Source of the DNA: Macrotis lagotis
Lineage: Eukaryota > Chordata > Mammalia > Peramelemorphia > Peramelidae
Length of the DNA stretch: 64,000 nt
Assembly: GCF_037893015.1 (NCBI RefSeq)
Contig: NC_133658.1
Coordinates: 881,620,893 to 881,684,892 of the forward strand
Direction of reading: 5' to 3'
The notes below the pieces were generated by a model, which did not search any database, was not told the DNA's origin, and saw only the letters and a list, made by a program, of their open reading frames with translations. Below, in pieces: positions 47,500 through 60,500 of this stretch (its first letter is position 1; the number at the start of each line of letters is the position of its first letter). Both the position numbers and the translations under genes were made by a program.

Positions 47500-48670
47500 C
47501 AGATTTTATTTATTTTGAGTTTTACAATTTTTCCCCCAATCTTACTTCCCTCCCCCCACCCCCACAGAAAGCAATTTGTCAGTCTTTACATTGTTTCCAT
47601 GTTATACATTGATCTAAATTGAGTGTGATGAGAGAGAAATCATATCCTTAAGGAAGAAACATAAAGTATAAGAGACAGCAAGATCAGACAATAAGATATT
47701 AGGTTTTTTCCCTAAGTTAAAGGGAATAGTCCTTGAACTTTGTTCAAACTCCACAGTTCTTTCTCTGGACACAGATGGTATTCTCCATTGCAGACAGACC
47801 AAAATTGTCCCTGATTGTTGCACTGATGGAATGAGCAAGTCCATCAAGGCTGATCATCACCCCCATATGGCTGTTAGGGTATACAGTGTTTTTCTGGTTC
47901 TGCTCATCTCACTCAGCATCAGTTCATGCAAATCCCTCCAGGCTTCCCTGAATTCCCATCCCTCCTGGTTTCTAATAGAACACTAGTGTTCCATGGCATA
48001 CATATACCACAGTTTGCTAAGCCATTCTGCAATTGAAGGACATTTACTTGATTTCCAATTCTTTGCCACCACAAACAGGACTGCTATGAATATTTTTGTA
48101 CAAGTGATGTTTTTGCCCTTTTTCATCATCTCTTTCAGGGTATAGACCCAGTAGTGGTATTGCTGGATCAAAGGGCATGCACATTTTTGTTGCCCTTTGG
48201 GTGTAGAACCAAATTTCTCTCCAGAAAGGTTGGATGAGTTCACAGCTCCACCAACAGTGTAATAGTGTCCCACAATGATCATTATCCTTTCTGGTCATAT
48301 TGGTCAGTTTGAGAGGTGTGAGGTGGTACCTCAGAGAAGCTTTAATTTGCATTTAGAGAATTTTTAATGTGACTATAGATAATTTTAATTGCTTCATCTG
48401 ACTGCCTGTTCATGTTTTGACCATTTATCAACTGAGGAGTGGCATATTCTTATAAATTTTACTCAGTTTTCTAGATATTTTAGGAAGGAGTACTTTATCA
48501 AAAATGTTATCTGTAAAAATTGTTTCCTAGCTTTCCACATTCCTTCTAATCTTGGTTGCATTGGTTTTATTTGTGCAAATCATTTTTAATTTAATGTCAT
48601 TGAAATATCCATTTTTCATTTTTATAATGTTCTCTATCTCTTGATCTGAAGTTATTTTGGTGAAATCATA
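47500..48670 (-). mobile_element. L1 3' end with ORF2 C-terminus
   Basis: The minus strand encodes HCWWSCELIQPFWREIWFYT, MPFDPAIPLLGLYPER and CTKIFIAVLFVVAKNW, and continues upstream into further ORF2 (48370-48670). It is a close relative of 37010-37850, with frameshifts. Confidence 0.88.
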
Positions 48671-48679
48671 TTTTTAATT

Positions 48680-51600
48680 GTTTATTTTATTTTATTTCTC
48701 CCCAGTTACATGCAAAAACAAGTTTCAACAATCAATTTTAAAACCCTAAGTTCTGAATTCTCTCCCTTCTCCCACCCTATTCCACCTCATTGAGAAAGCA
48801 AGTTATTTGATATAAGTTAAAAATGTGTAGTTGTGAAAAGCAGTACACAATAGTCATGTTGTAAAAGTAAATATAACCCTCCTCCCCCCAAAAAGAGAGA
48901 AACCTCAAGAGAAACAAAGTAAAAAAAAATGTGCTTCAATCTATATATAGTTGCCATCAGTTCTGTCTTTAAGATAGATAATAATTTTTTATCATAAATC
49001 CTTCAGATTTCTCTTGGGTCACAGCATTGCTGAGAAAAGGTAAGTTATTCAAAGTTGACCATCCTATAACATTGCTGTTATTTTGTATATAGTACATTTT
49101 CCATTGCATCTGCTCATGTAAGTTTTCTTTTTTTTACTGAGAGCATTCTGTTCATCTTTTGCTCTAACAGAATAGCATTTAATCTTAATCACATAAGACA
49201 ATTTTTTTAGCTCCAACTGATGAACATCACCTAAATCTCCAGTTTCTTGCTGCCAGAATAGAATTGCTATAAATACCCTTCTACATATAGGTTCTTTTTC
49301 TTCTTGCTTTTCACCTCTTCTGGAATATATATCTAGTAGTGGCATTACTAGGTCAGAGGGTAGGCATGGTTTTATAGCCTTTTGGGCATAGTTCCAAATT
49401 GCTCTACAGAATTGTTGAATCATTTTACAACTCCTCCAACAGACACAATATCTCATTTTTCCTATATCCCTTCCAATATTTGTCATTTTCTCTTTCTGTA
49501 CTATTAACCAATTCAATAAGTATAAAATGGTACCTCAGAATTGTTCCAACCTACATTTCTCCTATCAGTAGTGAGTTAGAACATTTTTTAAAAGTGATTC
49601 AAATAGATAGTATTGATAGCCTAATCCAAAAACTGTTCATATCTTATGACCATTTATCAATTAGGGAATGATGTTATTTTTTAGAAATTTGACTCAATTT
49701 TCTGTTTGATAAATGACATCTTTATCAGAGAAATTGGTTTCAATGTTTTTTTCCACAGTTACTATTTCTAACTATATATTGCCACATCCTATTCTCCCAT
49801 CCCCATTTATTATATTCTCCCTCCTTTCTCCCTGTCCTTCTTCAAAAATGTTTTGCATCTGACTACCTCCTTCCTTTCTATCTCCTACTGCTCTGCCCCC
49901 TTCTTTTCTCCTCTCCTCCTCCTACTTTCCTGTAGGGTAAGATATTTCTATACCCACTTGAGTGTGTATGTAATTCCCTCTCTAAGTCAATTCTGATAAG
50001 AGTAAGGCTCACTCACTTCCCCTCCCCTCCCTTCCACCCTTCCACTCCATGACAAAATTTTTTTCTTACCTCTTTTATGTGAAATAACTTACCCCATTCT
50101 GCCTCCTCCTTTCCATTTTCCCAAATACATTCTTCTCTCATCCATTAATTCAATATTTTTAAATATATTATTCTTTTATATTCAACTCCCACCTGTGCCT
50201 TGTTTATAAATGTTCCAAGTACCCTAATAAATGAGAAAGTTCATATAAATTATTTATATCATCTTCCCATGCAGGAATATAAGCAGCTTAACATTATTAA
50301 GTCCCTTATGATCTGCCTTTTCTGTTTACATTTTTGTGCTTCATTTGAGTCTTGTATTTGAAGATCAGATTTTCTATTCAGCTATGGTTGTTTCATCAGG
50401 AAAGTTTGAAAGTCTCCTATGTCATTGAATGTCCATCATTTTCCCTGAAAGAACATGTTCAGTTTTGTTGGGTAGTTGATTCTTGGTTATGATCCAAGCT
50501 CTTTTACTTCCAGAATATTAGATTCCAAGTCCTATGATCCCTTAATGTAGAAGCTGCTAAATCTTGTGTTGTCCTGACTATGTCTTCTTTCTGATTGCTT
50601 GTAGTATTTTCTCCTTGACTTGGGAATTCTGAAATTTGGCTCTCATATCATTTGGCAGTTTTCATTTTGAGATCTCTTTCAGGAGATGATGAGTTGATTC
50701 TTTCAATTTCTATTTTACCTTAAGCTTCTAGAATATCAGGGCAGTTTTCCTTGATAATTTCTTGAAAAAATGATGTCTAGACTGTTTTATTTGATCATGG
50801 ATTTCAGATAGTTCAATTAAATTATCTCTCCTGTCTCTGTTTTCCAGGTCAGTTGTTTTTCTAATGAGATATTTCACATTTTCTTCTAATTTTTTCATTT
50901 TCTTAGTTTTGTTTTATTGTTTCTTGACTTCTCACAAAGTCCTAGGTTTCCTTGTGCTCCATTCTCCATTATATATTTTAAAGAATTATTTTTTTCAGTG
51001 AGCTTTTGTATCTCTTTTGCCATTTGATCAATTCTGCTTTTCAAGGCAATCTTCTCCTCATTGACTTTTTGGACCGCTTTTTTCATTTTGCCCAGTCTGG
51101 TTTTTAAGATATTAGTTTCTTCAGTATTTTTTTGTATTTCCTTCATTAAGGTACTGTCTTAGTTTTCACAATTTTCCTGTATCACTTTCATTTCTCTTTC
51201 TAATTTTTCCTCTACCTCCATTATTTGATTTTGAACCAATAGAAATATAATTTCAAGGATTATCTTATCACCCATTTCAGAAACCATGGAAGAAGAAGGG
51301 AAAAAAAGGGTTAGAATAGGTAGAATGAGTTTTGTTCTACATATACATGGTTGCTTTCACTCCATAAGGATATGTTTACCTACTGTGAGTAATATAACAT
51401 AATCTACTTTTTGTTTTTGGGTTTTTGCAAGACAAATGGGGTTAAGTGGCTTGCCCAAGGCCACACAGCTAGTTAATTATTAAGTGTCTTGAGACCAGAT
51501 TTGAACCCAGGTACTCCTGACTCCAAGGCCGGTGCTTTATCCACTACACCACCTAGCCAACCCCCATAATTTACTTTTATGTACCTCTTTTATTGATCTT

Positions 51601-52203
51601 ATTTGTGTATTAAATGAATGAAATATTAAATTACCTTTGAGTTTATATTTTTGTATACTTAAAATGATCATTAGTGCAGAAAACTAGTTAACTTATTTGA
51701 ATTCCACCACTTATCATCCATTTGTCAAGAGTGTGGGAAGCAGCAGTTGCCGTTGATTCAGTAGCTCCAGAGACCTTCTCCTGGTGTGCTGGGGTTGGGT
51801 CTCCATTGCTGAAATCTGCACTGGGCTGTGTTCCAATCTCACCCTAGTGTGGAAGAATTTTCCTGCTGACCTTCCAAGTTGTCTTTAGCAATCCCTGGGC
51901 TGAGAGATCTGGAAACCAGTATCACTGCCACGGCTCCAGTTGCCCCACACAGTCTGTTCCTAGATGACTGGGGAAGGATCACTCAGGCATGGCCTGGACT
52001 ACACTGTGACTTCTTTCTAGCCCCAGTGCAACAGACTGTTCCTGTCCATCTTCCAAGTTGAATCAGACTGGAAAACTGTTTCACTCAGATGGATTCTGCC
52101 ACTCTAGAATTTACTTTAGCAGCATTATTTAAAGGTATTTGGAATGCTTGAGGGAAAACTCAGATGAGTCCAAGCTTTTATTCCACCATCTTGGCTCTAC
52201 CTC
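48680..52203 (-). mobile_element. HAL1-like (ORF1-only L1) element, copy 2
   Basis: The 3' end is near 48680, the ORF2 tail at 49060-49560 (CWRSCKMIQQFCRAIWNYAQ), a direct join near 49740-49800 to the ORF1 half, and a 5' end near 52203 with GCCAAGATGGTGGAATAAAAG. ORF1 keeps an 83-codon coiled-coil-like frame (50895-51146: MKEIQKNTEETNILKTRLGK, IDQMAKEIQKLTEKNNSLK). The TDLENRDRRDN motif follows it. Reverse transcriptase and endonuclease are absent at the same place as in copy 1. A SINE interrupts it at about 51413-51564. Confidence 0.72.
51413..51564 (-). mobile_element. SINE nested in HAL1-like copy 2
   Basis: Antisense SINE with near-identical flanks CATAATCTACTTTT and CATAATTTACTTTT. Confidence 0.85.
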
Positions 52204-52209
52204 AGATCT

Positions 52210-52640
52210 GGAGATATTTTAAATGGAATTTCTTTTTCTATCTCTTGTTGCTGGATTTTGTTAATAGTATATAAAAATTTTATTGATTTATATTGGTTTA
52301 TTTTATATCCTTTATTTTTGCTGAAGTCAAATATTTGTTTCAACTAATTTTTTTAGTTAATTTTCTAGAGTTTTCTAAGTATACCATCATATCATCTGCA
52401 AAGATTGATAGTTTTGTTTCCTCATGCCTACTCTAATTTATGTAATTTTTTTCTTTTTTATTGTTAGAGCTAACATTTCAAGTACAGTAGTAAACAATAG
52501 TGGTGATATCGGACACCCCTAGTTTACCCCTCATCTTATTGGGAAAGCTTCAAGGTAATTCCCATTATAGATAATATTTGCTCTTGGATTTAGTTAGATA
52601 CTACTTATCTGTTTAAGAATTTCACCCAGAGATTCTTAGT
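52210..52640 (-). mobile_element. L1 ORF2 internal fragment
   Basis: Antisense ORF2: TTTTCTAGAGTTTTCTAAGTATACCATCATATCATCTGC and GTAGTAAACAATAGTGGTGATATCGGACACCCC. These are homologous to the human L1 antisense phrases TCATGTCATCTGCAAACAGG and GGCATCCCTG. It may be the 5' side of the L1 at 47500-48670. Confidence 0.75.
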
Positions 52641-54240
52641 TGGGGATTTGCCCTCTTCAACTTATGTCTCATGGAATTCTGCCCTCTTCACCCAGGGATC
52701 TTGGCAGGCAAGCAGGGTGTGCATGTGCATGACCCTAAGCTAATCCCACTGAAGACCATGACCTCAGGAATTTTAAAGGTGAAACTGGGAATTAAGGACA
52801 TCATGGGACCTAAGCATCCCAGTGACTGCTGGAAGACACATTTCACAATGCTTAAAAAGTTCTTGATAGGAGTCCAGGGGTTATGACTAGCCCTGATCAA
52901 AGGCAGCCCCAGCATACCTCCTAAACTGCCTTTGGTTGAAGACTTAGGAAGGATCATCTTATTATTTTTAAATTGTCCAGGAAAGAATTGATTTTTACCT
53001 TATAACCCTACTAGCCATACCCAACAAGAACACTGACTCCTACCAAGCGGCTGGACCTGTCTCATCTTGATTGGCCAAGGGCACTGTGGGCAGGCTCACT
53101 AATACCTAGAGTATGGGCAGAAAGTAGGCAGAGACCTTAGCTCTTTCTTCATGTCCTCTGACCACCATCCTTTTTAAGTGAGTATTTATCTCAGAGTCAG
53201 AATACTCATTTTGATCCTTTTGCAGAATCATAGAGGCCAGCTGGTTCAAACCTTAACCCCCAAAAGCAAGAGACATGAGGTGAGAGGGCGGCAGGTGAAG
53301 CAGAAGTGAGTCTCACCTCTGATGTGAAGGGTTGAGCACATTATCCAAGTGCCCTGCTCTCACTGCAGATCTCTGCAAAAAGTACTCCATCTTGGGCACA
53401 TGGTCTCACTTGAAGAGTACTGAGGGAAGCTCATTATCTCCTAGGTGGCCTGTGCCAGTTTTGGATGGTCCCTTTAGGGAAATAAGGGTTAGGGTATTTT
53501 TTTGCTAGCAGGTCAAATTTGCTTCTCTGTTCCTTCTAACCACTGCTCTCTGGCATCAAATAGAACTATCTGATCCCTCTTCTATTTAATATTTTGTGTT
53601 ACCTAAGGAAAGTTACTTCTCCTTTGAGCCTCAGTTTTCCCATCTGTGAAGTGAGACAGGGGTGATGGTGGTAATAATAACCCTCTGTAACCCTTGAAGG
53701 CCACAGAAACATGACCTTTAACCATAACCACCACTGGCATGGTTTCCTTCTAATCGATGTAACTGTATATGGAGAAAAGGTTCACAAGAGCAGCTGAAGC
53801 AGGCCTCCCCAACTAATGCAGGACTGGACCTTGGCAGCCATCATGGGCCCCCTCTGGCCTGGAACTGCTTCCTCTGGCTTCAAGTGCTCTTATTTCATTG
53901 TCTGACAGACCAAGAGAGTCCAGAATTACCCTCGAGACCAGCTCCCTCTGCCAGCTCTAGTCACATGTTGCTGAGCAACCTTTGATCACTAGAAAGGAGT
54001 CCTAGGGAGAGGGTGGAGAGAACTTAGAACCCTGTGTTCTGCTATTCCTTAGACCCTCTGAACACAAGTGACCATTGTATATCAGACTGTAGTTTTTACT
54101 TTAATAAAAATCTTGAGGATAGCTTTCTGTGTATGTTTACTCAATCCTATGGATTCTTGTATGATTGACCTGGGATTGAGCCTGGACTGGAGCCTGGACT
54201 ATTCACTCCAGACCCCACATTTTCCTCCTACATCAAACCA
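52640..54240. other. Unassigned sequence downstream of gene C
   Basis: No clear repeat except a MIR-like piece at 53590-53700. AATAAAAATCTTGAGG at 54103 on the plus strand resembles the endings of the LTR-like elements above. The short open frames at 52671-52886 (plus) and 52688-52957 (minus) overlap each other and are not recognised. Confidence 0.35.
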
Positions 54241-54266
54241 ACTCCAGGCTCTCTATATGGAAAGTA

Positions 54267-54272
54267 TTTATT
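54267..54272 (-). terminator. Poly(A) signal of gene C
   Basis: AATAAA on the minus strand, about 29 bases after the stop codon, giving a very short 3' untranslated region. It is the first such hexamer downstream of the gene. Confidence 0.65.
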
Positions 54273-54300
54273 GAAACATTGCAACAGCAGGAAGATGCAT

Positions 54301-54507
54301 TCATTCCATCTGGGTCTGGATATACTTGTTACATCTGTCTGCCTCTTCTGTAGCACTGGGTTTTCTGGTGATCTCAGGGCCAACGGTGATGCTGCTGTTG
54401 GTGACTCGGGGACCATACCATCCAGCCCAGTACTGAGTGTCCTTACCACCATGTTGGAAATGGATGTAACGAACTCCCGGGGGGTAGTTGGAAAATGTGT
54501 GGGAGAC
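54301..54507 (-). CDS. FBXO6: Gene C last exon with stop codon
   Basis: 68 codons plus stop, with acceptor CCCCCAG|GTCTCC. It reads VSHTFSNYPPGVRYIHFQHG, GKDTQYWAGWYGPRVTNSSI, TVGPEITRKPSATEEADRCN, KYIQTQME. The first 42 residues are strongly conserved in the family. The tail is lineage-specific. Confidence 0.93.
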   Translation of the reverse strand, partial: VSHTFSNYPPGVRYIHFQHGGKDTQYWAGWYGPRVTNSSITVGPEITRKPSATEEADRCNKYIQTQME

Positions 54508-57500
54508 CTGGGGGAGGATAAAATTAGTCACTTAGTGGAGGTAGTCCTACGATTCTTATCCTTGGGTTGGCAGGATTGGAGGGAGAGAAAAGTAGGGGAC
54601 AGAGATTGTATGGAAGGTCTGGGCTATAAAGCAGGAATTCTTAACTTTTTTTGTGTCCTGAACTCCTTCTGTGAAGCCTATAGATACCTTATCATTCATG
54701 TTTTTAAATGCATAAATTACATAGGTTTACAAAATTAATCAATTACTTTGAAATATCATTATTGAAACATATATACATTTATAAAATTTATATTAAATAT
54801 TTGTGAAATATATATGTATACACACAAATATATATATATATATCTTTGAAGTTCATAGGGGCAGCTAGGTGGCACAGTTGAAGTCAGGAGGACCTGAGTT
54901 CAAACTCTGCCTCAGACACTTAATAATTGCCTAGCTGTGTGACCTTGGGCAAGTCACTTAACCCCATTGCCTTAAATTTAAAAAAATTAAAGTTCATGTA
55001 CCCCAGATTAAGAGCCCCTTCTGTTAAGTAGTCTCTGACCAAACTCCCTCAGAGAAGGAGTGGAATGGGAACAAAGAGAGTTGAAATGGCAACATTGTCC
55101 AGGACTTCCCTGCAGTCCAGTCCTCCAGGACATACTGACCTCTCTCCACTCAGCATCACTCCATTGCTCGATCTCCATCGCTGGGGGCTCAAATGAATCC
55201 AGGACAACATATTTAGCTGACAATAACTGCACACGGATCTGGTAGCGGCAGCCACAGTCATGTCTGGCAGCAAACCTAAGGGAAGGAAGCAGGGTTGGTC
55301 AAGTGTGAGCAGACAATCCCAAAGTCTCAGAGTTGAAAGAGATGTCTGAATACAAAGGAGTCCATTCTGTACCTAGGCTTAGATGCTGATTTATAATAAG
55401 GCCAACCACTAGTCATCTGCCTTTCAATCTAAGACATTTAGTGACATAGTAGTGACTAAAGAGCTACAGAGGAAAGAGCACTGGCCTTGGTATGAGACGA
55501 CTCAGGTTCAAATTCTAACTCTATCATTTACAATCTGTGTCTCTACAGGCCTCAGTTTTCTTATCTGTAAGATAGAGGGGTTGGACTAGATGACTTCCAA
55601 AGTCTTTTCCAGCTCTTAGTCAATGATTCCATGACCTGTTGTTCCTGCTGTCTCGAACAGGAATTCCTCTGCAATGGGCTATTCAAAACTACCCCTAACC
55701 AAGGTTCCAAACTGATGTTGATGAAAGAGGCCAGGAACTCCAGATTGATTATATAAAGTAATTTAATCATCAAAATGGGTTACTTATATAGGGGCAGTCT
55801 GAGGCTGCAACCAGATGATGAGGAACTGAATCCCTCTCAAAACCCCCAAAAGTCTAATGATAATTAGAGAAATCAGACAAAGGGAAGAAGAGCTAAAGAG
55901 TATGCTATTGTAGATTGGCTGATATTTGGGGGTTTTCTCTGTATCTCACTGGGCATGAACCTTAGATACCAGGTGTTGTAACAGTCCTATTCAGGTTGAA
56001 GTCTCAGGCATGCAAGACCATGTACCGGTCACTATGCTCTTATTGTTATTGTTATTATGGCCTTCACCGATAGGGACCTCACATTCCACCCCTGAAAGAC
56101 ACTCATACATTCTTTCCAAATATCATCTACCAAGTCTCTAGGCAGGGCCTCTACTGGCATTTTAGGACCTTTTTGGTATAGCCAAAAGGGATGGTCCCAT
56201 TTGTAAGCACAAACAGAGAAAGCAAAACAAACAGCAACAGAAAAGAACAGCAACAAGACAGAGAAGAAAGATAATAAAATAGTACCACAAGGCTCTGGCA
56301 AACATTGGGGCCAGTCAGTGATTGGAATAGTATATGTTAACTTAGTTAGGGTTATGATACATATGCCATATTGTTTAGAGCATTTGTAATCTTTCATTTT
56401 TTAGGTTTTTGCAAGGCAATGGGGTTAAGTGGCTTGCCCAAGGCCACACAGCTAGGTAATTATTAAGTGTCTGAGGCCAGATTTGAACTCAGGTATTCCT
56501 GACTCCAGGGCCGGTGCTTTATCCACTATGCCACCTAGCAGCCCGAGCATTTTTAATGTAATTGATGTCAAAAATGTAGATACAACTATCAGGCACATGT
56601 ACCTCCCTGAGCTGCTGTTAATATGTCCAAGACTATACAATTCTGCAGAACAATTAGTCTCATTTGTGTGATTTCTCGAATGAGCCATGATAGTGCAGAA
56701 TATGAGTGGCTCAGGGCTTGTGCTCTGAAGATCTCAAAGGTCATCAGTTCCCTGAAGGTCTCAAACTTCATCTTGTGGTAGTTCCCTAACTCAGGTAGTG
56801 TTATTTTTTTCAACACATGGGGAACACTGTGGGGTAGCAGGCTGTGTTTTGCATGCATCCATGTCTTCTACTGACTAGTTAATCAGATTGTAAAATTTTG
56901 CTATAAAGTGAAAAAGCTGGGAAATGATTAAAACAGCATCAAACTGGTCCTTGATGACTTAACACATATATGGCAGGATAAAGCATCTTAACTATTTGAC
57001 TTTAGGTAAAAGGCAAGGTTGACAACCAACCATGCAGTAACAGTTTGACCTCATACTTAGACTCAGAAATAGCCAGTGGGAAATATTCCAGTTAACACAA
57101 AGGGGAAACTGAGACAGAAGGGTTCTGTCTTAGGCTCAGGCAAAGGTTCTCCTCTCAGCTACCGACCTCCACCTGTAGAAATTCAGGATCACATTCCCCC
57201 CTGAGTTGCTGTGACATTTCTGTTGAATGGTGGATTTCTGACTTAATAATCCATTAGACAATTTTATCTGAATTCAGATCCCAAAACAAATCAGTTAAAT
57301 CCCAAGAACTTTTACTTCAACTGGCAAATTTTGCCAATCATAGTTTAGAGTTGGATATAGTTATTTTTTTTCATTTAGGAAGTTGCAATGAGGAATAAAA
57401 GTTGATCAAGACTCAGATATATTTAAGAGATTTCACTTAACTTCTGGTTTAAATTTGTCCCAGCATAAAGACAAATAATTAGAAATCATTTCTATATAAA

Positions 57501-60500
57501 ATATAAACTTGTGAATTCTCAGTAAGGCAAGTTCCTTGTTTAGGAATTCTATTGCCAAATTAGTTCATTGGCTAGGGTTAATGACTTGCCCACACAGAAA
57601 ATGTCAAGTTTATGAAATAAGGGGAATTAACAGAGACCTCAGAGACCGAGCCTATTGCCCCTACCTGTCCACCCTACCACCTTGCTGTGGGTTATGTGCT
57701 TTAACACCCCCCACTCTAGGTGGAATTGACTAACCCCACTGGACTCCTTCATAACCCAAGTGGACTGTTGTGAATAAGCAGAACCAATCCATATAAGGCA
57801 TATCTTATCCCCTCTGTTCCACACACACAGCAGTTACCCTTTTTAAGTTTCAGTATTATCTCAATAACTTCAAAAACTTAAACTTTCATAAGTTATAGCT
57901 GAGTAGTTGTGGATGATATTTCAGGCAAGGATGATCCAGTTCCCTAAATGGCAGTTACAAAACACTATAGAAAATGGCTATCAGGGTTGATAAAATAATA
58001 TAACTGATTTTAATTTTTGCATCAATTTTTAGTTTCTTTCAACTCATACTCTAATAACTTTTAAGTTATAAGAAGTTTGAGGCAACTAGGGGGTGCAGTA
58101 GATAGAGCACCAATCCTGGAGTCAGGAGGACGTCAGCTCAAATGTGACCTCAGACACTTAATCATTACCTAGCTGTGTGACCTTGGACAAGACTTGCAAA
58201 ACTCAAAATATAATAAAATAAAAATAAAGTTATAAAAAGATGCTTGACATAACTGACACAAAAGTTTACCAATTTGCACAATTTAAAAAATATTATTTAC
58301 TTGAACCTTGATACAAAAGGTATCACTGAGAAGGTGACTCCAACTTAGTTGACTGCATTTCCAAATTACCTTACACAGAAAATCAGCAATCTCATCACCA
58401 TAGGCATTGTATCCTGCTCACATTAAAACACCATATAAAATGATTAATTATGAAACAATCACACTTAATTATGAAAATAATAACATCAGTTAACATTTGT
58501 AGTGTTTAACCTATTCGAGGCAGTGTAGGAGGCACTTTACAATCACACGAAGTAACTTGCTTAAAGAGCACCTGGTTAACAAATTTCAGTTCCAAGCAAT
58601 TTTCCTAATTTGTCTCAATGCCATATGTGATAAATTCTGACTTATCTTAAACATCAAATTAAGAAAAACACATTTCATTCAGAATTTAATTTAAGTCAAA
58701 TCTGGATTTCACAGTCTCAGAAGAAATCGATAGCTTATCAATTGACTCATAGTTCATTATTTTTTCTATATTGATTTTCAAATCAAGATGCAAAATTTTC
58801 ACACTCAAAATCTTTCTGCTTAAAGTCAAACTTGCTCAAACTTGCTCACAACATGCTTAAACCAACTTTCATTTTTATATGTCTCTCCTATGGTTCAAAG
58901 ACCCAAACATTTTAGAACTTTCATTTTTTTTCCTCAAGTTTTTATTATTTCTTTCCTAACCAGTTACTTAGGCTACCAACTTTTTCCCTCTTGTTCAATC
59001 ATATTTCAAACTTTATTCTATTGAATGTTTCCTTTATAATTTTAGCACAGATTGTTGTTAAACACATTTGATGACTTATTTATTAAAACCTTCCTTTCCC
59101 ACTGTATAATTAATTTAAAGTGACTTTTTTTAAACAAATTTGCTTATCGTAACATAATTTTTTCCCACGATTTGTAACAATTGTTACAATTTCTCAAATG
59201 ATGGAAGAAAAAAAAAGCCCATTAAAATGTCCCTAGCAGTTATAAAATGTAAGAGGTTGTCCTATACTGGGGCTATCCAACTTTATTTTTAAAAGTTTTT
59301 ATTGAAACAATAAACAATATATTTTGATTTGCCATTTTAGTGAGAGCTCTGCATGGAGCTTCATTTACTAAAGCATTTAGTGAACCCACAGGGAGGCCCA
59401 TAAAATCACCTTGTGGCCCATTTTGGACAACTCTGGTCTATATTAATAACAATTAAGTTCAATTAATTGCTTACAGAAGTAACTTAAAAGACTTTCAAGT
59501 TGCTTTTGGAAACAAATTCCTCTTGATGATAGTGAATCTTTCAAATTGATATACAGAAAATCTATGATAAAATGAATTTATAGCAAGATTTCCACATCCC
59601 ACAGTACACATCCCAATTCAAAGTTACAATTAATTTTAACTTGTATGAACCTTAAATACCAAGGAAGATATTCCAGTCAAACTCAATGACTGTTTGGTTG
59701 TATCTTGGTTCATAAAAGATTTTTCTTTCTTTCTTTTTTCATGAACCAGGAAAGGTTTGGGTAAGTTCTAGTCCAATTCTGAAATGTAAACCTTGAAATT
59801 TTCATTGACACAGCCCTCAAACCTGTCTCTCTAAAATCACTGTCCTCTAGGTATAAAACAATAAATTAGTTATTGAGGTGGGGGGAGATGGAAAAAAAGG
59901 ACCAGAGTTCAGAAATGAAAAGGAAAAAAACAAAGTCTTTCTAAAAATGTCAGTTAATTATACACAGAGAGACATATAAGGAAAGATACTAGAAAAGTTA
60001 AAGTACACACCTTTACCTATCACATAAATCTCTGCAGATTTCAGGGCCATTTAGCTATGAAAATTGGCCCACAGCATTCCCCTTTGGGGAAACAAAGCCA
60101 TCTGTGGACATGATAGTATCCAAGGGGAACATTCATGTAGAAACAAAAACAACCACAAAAAAAATAAAGCTAAACTTTCTTATTTACATTTCATACACAA
60201 ATGTCTACATACCTTATCTTTACATAATCAATCTGGAATTTACATGTTTAACTCCCTTCAGCTGGGCTAACCAGTAAGTTGGCATTTCTAGACACTTCTT
60301 CCTTTCCATTCACTGAACCAACTGTATTTCTACTAACCTTCACTTTAGTGGTAGTTTCCCTAAAGGTGATGAGGAGAGGCCACCCCATATCTTTCACCAC
60401 CTGCTTTCCCTTGTATCACAATCTTATGAAGCAAATCTCCATTAGGAGGATATCCAGGACTATGAGGGTTTTGCAGCAGTCCACATGTGACTTGTACATG

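Noticed and set aside
49064-49516. A 150-codon minus-strand frame
   Set aside because: It is the ORF2 tail of the HAL1-like element, not a host gene.
52671-52957. Overlapping 71- and 89-codon frames on opposite strands
   Set aside because: They are mutual shadows and neither resembles a known protein.
54271-54738. A 155-codon plus-strand frame
   Set aside because: It is antisense to the last exon of gene C and runs into intron sequence without splice or family support.
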